Assembly (NCBI GenBank): GCA_902472555.1
Contig: CABROF010000105.1
Coordinates: forward strand, 1 to 8,754
From: UMGS1851 sp900555605
Lineage (GTDB): Bacteria; Bacillota; Clostridia; UBA1212; UBA1255
Reading direction: 5' to 3'
Length of the DNA: 8,754 bases
Shown here: in pieces, positions 5,954 through 8,754 of the stretch
Layout: each line of letters begins with the position of its first letter
Numbering within the stretch: position 1 is the first letter of the stretch
Notes under the pieces: model-generated
Databases searched by the model: none
Told to the model about the DNA's origin: nothing
What the model saw: only the letters and a program-made list of their open reading frames with translations
Made by a program: the position numbers and the translations under genes

Positions 5954-6793
5954 ATGAAAATAAAAGAATTGAGAACACAGGTTGCAGACTATCTTTCCTA
6001 TTTAGAACAGGAAGAACGAAGTACTGCTACCAGAAAACAATATCAAAGAGATATTTTCTGCTTTTTGTCCTGGGCAGAGGGATTTGAAGCGGTTAAGGAA
6101 ACGGTTGTCCGCTATAAGGAGAAGCTCCAAGACGGATATAAGGCGGCCAGTGTCAATGCGAAATTAGCAGCGCTCAACGGGTTCTTTTCCTTTTTGGGAC
6201 GAAATGATCTCAAAGTGAAGCAGTTGAAAATTCAGCGGCAGGCATACTGTTCTGTGGATCGGGAGCTGACGAAAAACGAGTATTTACGTTTAGTGGAAAC
6301 GGCAAAGCGGCAGCAAAACGAAAAGTTGTCCCTGATGCTGCAAACAATCTGCAGCACCGGTATTCGTGTATCAGAGCTGCGGTTTATTACGGTTGAAGCA
6401 ATCGGATGCGGAGAAGCCGCGATTCGGCTGAAAGGAAAAAATCGCGTTATTTTGCTTCCGGAAAATTTACGCCGGGTGCTAAACGCATATATCCGGCGGA
6501 ACCAAATCATTTCCGGGCCTATATTTATCACAAGAAACGGAAACTGCATGGACCGTTCCAATATTTGCAAACAGATGAAAAGGCTCTGTGCGGAGGCCGT
6601 AGTTGAGGAGCAAAAAGTATTTCCTCATAATCTGCGGCACCTGTTCGCACGGTGCTTTTACGCCATCGACAGGGATCTCGCAAAGCTGGCAGATATTTTA
6701 GGTCATAGCAGCGTGAACACCACACGCATTTATATTGTATCCACAGGAAGCGAACATCGGCAGCACATGGATGCGTTAGGACTGGTTGTATAG
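5954..6793 (+). CDS. Tyrosine recombinase (XerC/D-like), likely DNA invertase
   Basis: A 279-aa site-specific recombinase. Residues 1-95 form the SAM-like N-terminal DNA-binding domain (VADYLSYLEQEERSTATRKQ onward). Residues 105-275 are the catalytic domain, with every active-site residue present: Arg138 in CSTGIRVSEL, a Lys in the beta-hairpin LKGKNR (160 or 162), His225 and Arg228 in PHNLRHLFAR, His251 in LGHSSVNT and the nucleophile Tyr260 in TTRIYI. The length suits a minimal Xer-like enzyme without the long arm-binding domain of phage integrases. Its stop is 22 bp from a 39-bp inverted repeat whose partner lies 250 bp away, with a promoter between them. Local inversion is therefore the likely job, rather than phage integration. 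C. difficile RecV is a known clostridial tyrosine recombinase that flips promoter segments. No promoter of its own was clear; the IS3 relic lies directly upstream. Confidence 0.92.
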   Translation: MKIKELRTQVADYLSYLEQEERSTATRKQYQRDIFCFLSWAEGFEAVKETVVRYKEKLQDGYKAASVNAKLAALNGFFSFLGRNDLKVKQLKIQRQAYCSVDRELTKNEYLRLVETAKRQQNEKLSLMLQTICSTGIRVSELRFITVEAIGCGEAAIRLKGKNRVILLPENLRRVLNAYIRRNQIISGPIFITRNGNCMDRSNICKQMKRLCAEAVVEEQKVFPHNLRHLFARCFYAIDRDLAKLADILGHSSVNTTRIYIVSTGSEHRQHMDALGLVV

Positions 6794-6815
6794 CAGCGCA
6801 TGGAAAAATAAAATA

Positions 6816-6854
6816 ACCGCATAATCCGCATTATGTGGTGGCGTATGCGTAAAA
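6816..6854 (+). repeat. Left inverted repeat (IR-L) of the invertible segment
   Basis: A 39-bp sequence identical to the reverse complement of 7105-7143. It begins ACCGCATAATCCGCATTATG and ends GCGTATGCGTAAAA. The outer 24 bp (6816-6839) form a near-palindrome: ACCGCATAAT, a 4-bp centre CCGC, then ATTATGTGGT, the arms matching at 9 of 10 positions. This is the form expected of a tyrosine-recombinase crossover site bound by two monomers. It lies 22 bp after the recombinase stop. Confidence 0.95.
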
Positions 6855-7014
6855 ATTTGCGGGGAAGCTGACAGGAGTCGGGTAAAAATATCATTTCAGG
6901 TTCCCTTCTCCCCCAAAAAAGACGCACTGTAATAAGGCTCTGCCGCTATACAAAAAGAAAAACGCGGTTAAGTCTTATGCAGCCTGCTGGCACAAAAAAA
7001 TCAAATGTAAAATA

Positions 7015-7027
7015 ATGGATAATCCAT
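7015..7027. promoter_or_regulatory. 13-bp palindrome just upstream of the -35
   Basis: ATGGATAATCCAT, a perfect palindrome around a central A, ending 9 bp before the -35 box. The position suits an activator or repressor site. No regulator can be named. Confidence 0.35.
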
Positions 7028-7036
7028 GAAGTGTTG

Positions 7037-7065
7037 TTGACAAAATTCTGAATGTCGCATATACT
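7037..7065 (+). promoter_or_regulatory. Sigma-A promoter inside the invertible segment
   Basis: TTGACA (7037-7042), exactly 17 bp, then TATACT (7060-7065): a perfect -35 and a five-of-six -10 at ideal spacing, the best promoter in the window. Transcription should begin near 7072 and run through the right inverted repeat into the gene at 7323, leaving a leader of about 250 nt. Confidence 0.9.
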
Positions 7066-7068
7066 AAA

Positions 7069-7089
7069 CTGGATTTCAGGATTCTCCAG
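7069..7089 (+). promoter_or_regulatory. Inverted repeat at the transcription start
   Basis: CTGGA (7069-7073) and TCCAG (7085-7089) flank an 11-nt loop, covering the predicted start of transcription. It could be an operator, or a 5' mRNA hairpin protecting the transcript. The short stem makes either role uncertain. Confidence 0.3.
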
Positions 7090-7104
7090 CGCTAATATGT
7101 AATC

Positions 7105-7143
7105 TTTTACGCATACGCCACCACATAATGCGGATTATGCGGT
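7105..7143 (-). repeat. Right inverted repeat (IR-R) of the invertible segment
   Basis: The exact reverse complement of IR-L over all 39 bp; the match stops at both edges (base 7104 inside, 7144 outside). The near-palindromic crossover-like part lies on the outer side (7120-7143), as in IR-L. It is transcribed as part of the leader of the surface-protein gene. Confidence 0.95.
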
Positions 7144-7322
7144 AAGCGGAACGAGATGAAAACTGGAGCATGCCTGTTATTTCATTTCCGGCAGCAAATT
7201 CATGGGAGATCCGTCTGGCCGGGAAGCGGAGGAAGGTGAGATAAAACCGTTGAAGAATGTAAAACGAGATTGATAGAGCCGCACGCTGAGAAGTGCAAAT
7301 AAAAATAAGAAAGGTGAAAAGT
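7144..7322 (+). other. 5' leader of the surface-protein gene
   Basis: About 180 nt between the right inverted repeat and the start codon. No ORF with a ribosome site, no recognisable riboswitch and no T-run terminator was seen. A short GCAC...GTGC hairpin occurs near 7282-7297. The stretch ends in AAAGGTG, the ribosome binding site for ATG 7323. Confidence 0.5.
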
Positions 7323-8754
7323 ATGAAACGGGTAAAACAAATTTTTGGCTTTTTGCTTACATTTGTTATAATGGTGGCAGTACTGCCGAATATCGCTTTT
7401 TCGGCAGATGCGCGGACTGAAAAAGATACTGCCGTATCGGTACGGTCTGGGGCAGAAATACCGGCCGACAACGCGGCGCTGCGGCGGAGCAGTGTCCATG
7501 TTAAATATGTTGTGAACGGCATTTCCGTGAAAGAGGAGGATATTCCTACCGGAACGTATATCCAGGTGCCCCTCCGGGTTCCTTATATTTCAGATCTTCT
7601 GGCCGGCACGCAATATGCGGATTATATTTATGGAAGCGTTACTTCCATTGTCTGCAACCCGCTGCAGTATTTTCCCCCGAGCGCGTTAACGCTGAGGGAG
7701 GGACAGAATATTGATCTCAGCAAAAATTATGGGAATTATACTATTACTTACACCACCGGCACATGGTCTGCCCCGGGCGGCGGAGGCGGCAGCGGCGGAA
7801 CCGTGACAGGTGATTTTATTCTGCAGTTTGATCCGAACTGTTCCGACGGTGTCATCAATATGCCCAATCCCGTAACCGGAACAAGATTTGGCCAGGTCCG
7901 GCAGCAGAATTTGTGGATTCCCGGCAATATTCCGCAAAGAAACGGTTATACATTTACAGGCTGGAATACGCTTCCCAACGGTACGGGTACTACCTATCAG
8001 CCGGGGAAAAATGTCCTTTGTAACCTCGGCACTACTACACTGTATGCGCAGTGGACGCCGGATGACGTTCCTGTAAAGCCGATTGTTGCAGGCAATACCA
8101 CCATTCATATTACAAAAGTTTTTGCCGGGGACTGCACGTCAGCACCGGCAGGATTTGCGCTGCTTTATGCTTACACAAATCTGGCTACAGACACGCTTGT
8201 AACCGGAACCGTTCCGATGACCGGATCGGGGAGCACTCTAACGGGATCGATCCAAGTACCCTATTACAACAATGCAGAGGAAACAGCATCTTATCTTCTG
8301 ACGTTTACTGAAGTGAATGCCGATATAAGTAGCCACAGTCTGCAGATCCAGTCTCAGGGCGCGGCGGATATTGACCAGGAAAATAAAACGGTTGCCTTTG
8401 CAGTATCCATGACAAGGGAAAGCACGCTGAACAGAACGATTATAAACACCTATCAGGCGGATGCGCTTCCGGACCCGAAAGCGCAGTGGGATCAATTGAC
8501 CATTCAAAAGACGGCAGATCCGGACACCGCGGTAAAACCAGGAGATCATATCACCTATAGAATTACGGTAACAAACAATACCGGCAGAGACTTAACCGAT
8601 ATTACTGTTTTAGAGAAGCTGAACGAGAATCTGGCTTTTGTCAGCGCCGTTCCCGCCGCGCAATATCATGACGGCTCCGGTATATGGACGATTCCCGCGC
8701 TGGCTGACGGTGAAAATGCTGTGCTTGTGATTACTGCCGCTGTTAACAGCCGGT
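7323..8754 (+). CDS. Secreted multidomain surface protein (adhesin-like), 3' end outside window
   Basis: An open frame of 477 codons that continues past the window edge. ATG 7323-7325 follows AAAGGTG by a few nt. Residues 1-28 are a signal peptide: basic MKRVKQ, a hydrophobic core FGFLLTFVIMVAVLP, and a cleavage-like AFSA. A beta-rich region follows to about 148, then a flexible linker GGGGGSGG (about 151-158). Residues 164-245 form a Listeria-Bacteroides/InlB B-type repeat (IPQRNGYTFTGWNT ... TTTLYAQW). Residues 259-385 form a beta domain starting TTIHITKVFAGDC, like the Cna-B/DUF5979-type stalk modules of Gram-positive surface proteins. From about 392 comes a DUF11-type domain (LTIQKTADPDTAVKPGDHIT, YRITVTNNTGRDLTDITVLE). 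More repeats and a wall anchor would be expected beyond the edge. It lies directly downstream of the invertible promoter, so phase-variable expression is likely. Ligand unknown. Confidence 0.88.
   Translation, partial: MKRVKQIFGFLLTFVIMVAVLPNIAFSADARTEKDTAVSVRSGAEIPADNAALRRSSVHVKYVVNGISVKEEDIPTGTYIQVPLRVPYISDLLAGTQYADYIYGSVTSIVCNPLQYFPPSALTLREGQNIDLSKNYGNYTITYTTGTWSAPGGGGGSGGTVTGDFILQFDPNCSDGVINMPNPVTGTRFGQVRQQNLWIPGNIPQRNGYTFTGWNTLPNGTGTTYQPGKNVLCNLGTTTLYAQWTPDDVPVKPIVAGNTTIHITKVFAGDCTSAPAGFALLYAYTNLATDTLVTGTVPMTGSGSTLTGSIQVPYYNNAEETASYLLTFTEVNADISSHSLQIQSQGAADIDQENKTVAFAVSMTRESTLNRTIINTYQADALPDPKAQWDQLTIQKTADPDTAVKPGDHITYRITVTNNTGRDLTDITVLEKLNENLAFVSAVPAAQYHDGSGIWTIPALADGENAVLVITAAVNSR

Larger units (their letters stand above)
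6855..7104. mobile_element. Predicted 250-bp invertible DNA segment carrying a promoter
   Basis: The segment enclosed by the two perfect 39-bp inverted repeats. It contains no convincing gene. What it does contain is a near-consensus promoter close to its right end pointing rightward, a 13-bp palindrome just upstream of that promoter, and a small inverted repeat around the start of transcription. I see no strong intrinsic terminator on either strand. Recombination between the repeats would turn the promoter toward the 3' end of the recombinase gene, on the antisense strand. In the orientation given, the promoter faces the surface-protein gene. The inversion itself is inferred from architecture; the repeats and promoter are read directly. 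Confidence 0.85.

Noticed and set aside
6730..6927. Minus-strand frame crossing the left inverted repeat
   Set aside because: No family resemblance, and it would be cut by inversion. Part of it is the repeat read as protein.
6816..7143. Inverted repeats as the ends of an insertion sequence or MITE
   Set aside because: A 328-bp element with 39-bp ends is possible, but I see no target-site duplication at 6812-6815 and 7144-7147. The adjacent recombinase, the core-site symmetry and the outward promoter fit an invertible switch better.
7076..7522. Minus-strand frames opposite the leader and start of the surface protein
   Set aside because: Shadow of the plus-strand gene and non-coding leader; no ribosome site or domain. 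The plus strand has a signal peptide and recognisable modules.
7686..8549. Minus-strand frames opposite the surface-protein repeats
   Set aside because: Antisense to clear repeat-domain coding sequence; Arg/Ile-rich shadows with no motif.
1..8754. CRISPR arrays, tRNA or rRNA genes, toxin-antitoxin pairs
   Set aside because: No spaced direct repeats, no tRNA-like or rRNA sequence seen. The nucleotidyltransferase lacks an adjacent HEPN partner, so an MNT/HEPN toxin-antitoxin reading is not supported.

Overview
The window looks like an accessory or recently rearranged stretch of a Clostridia (Bacillota) chromosome, possibly an Oscillospiraceae-type gut or anaerobe genome. The clues are strong GGAGG-type ribosome binding sites, sigma-A style promoters, a DUF2935 protein, clostridial GNAT and nucleotidyltransferase families, and IS256 and IS3 relics typical of this group. 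The taxon is inferred from protein character, not from a marker gene.

Layout. (1) 1-561: relic of an IS256-family transposase on the minus strand with two internal deletions; it runs off the left edge and carries a perfect 28-bp palindrome near its 5' end. (2) 562-3572: a minus-strand run of small genes. In transcription order these are a P-loop kinase-like protein (promoter near 3625), a frameshifted GNAT acetyltransferase, a five-helix membrane protein, an internally deleted GNAT, an intact GNAT and a nucleotidyltransferase. Two of the three acetyltransferases are broken. (3) 3573-4491: mostly non-coding, with GC-rich inverted repeats and two fused fragments of secreted-type proteins. (4) 4492-5388: intact minus-strand DUF2935 protein. 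(5) 5438-5898: decayed IS3-family transposase. (6) 5954-8754: the most interesting part.

The module at 5954-8754 reads as a complete DNA-inversion switch. An intact 279-aa tyrosine recombinase is followed 22 bp later by a 39-bp perfect inverted repeat. Its partner lies 250 bp further on, at 7105-7143. Between the two is a near-consensus promoter (TTGACA, 17 bp, TATACT) pointing right, out through the second repeat and toward a secreted multidomain surface protein at 7323, which runs open off the right edge. Each repeat starts with a 24-bp near-palindrome suited to a recombinase dimer. The likely model is that the recombinase flips the 250-bp segment: in the orientation given the surface gene is ON; when flipped, the promoter would point back at the recombinase 3' end and the surface gene would be OFF. 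The architecture is seen directly in the sequence; that it flips is inference.
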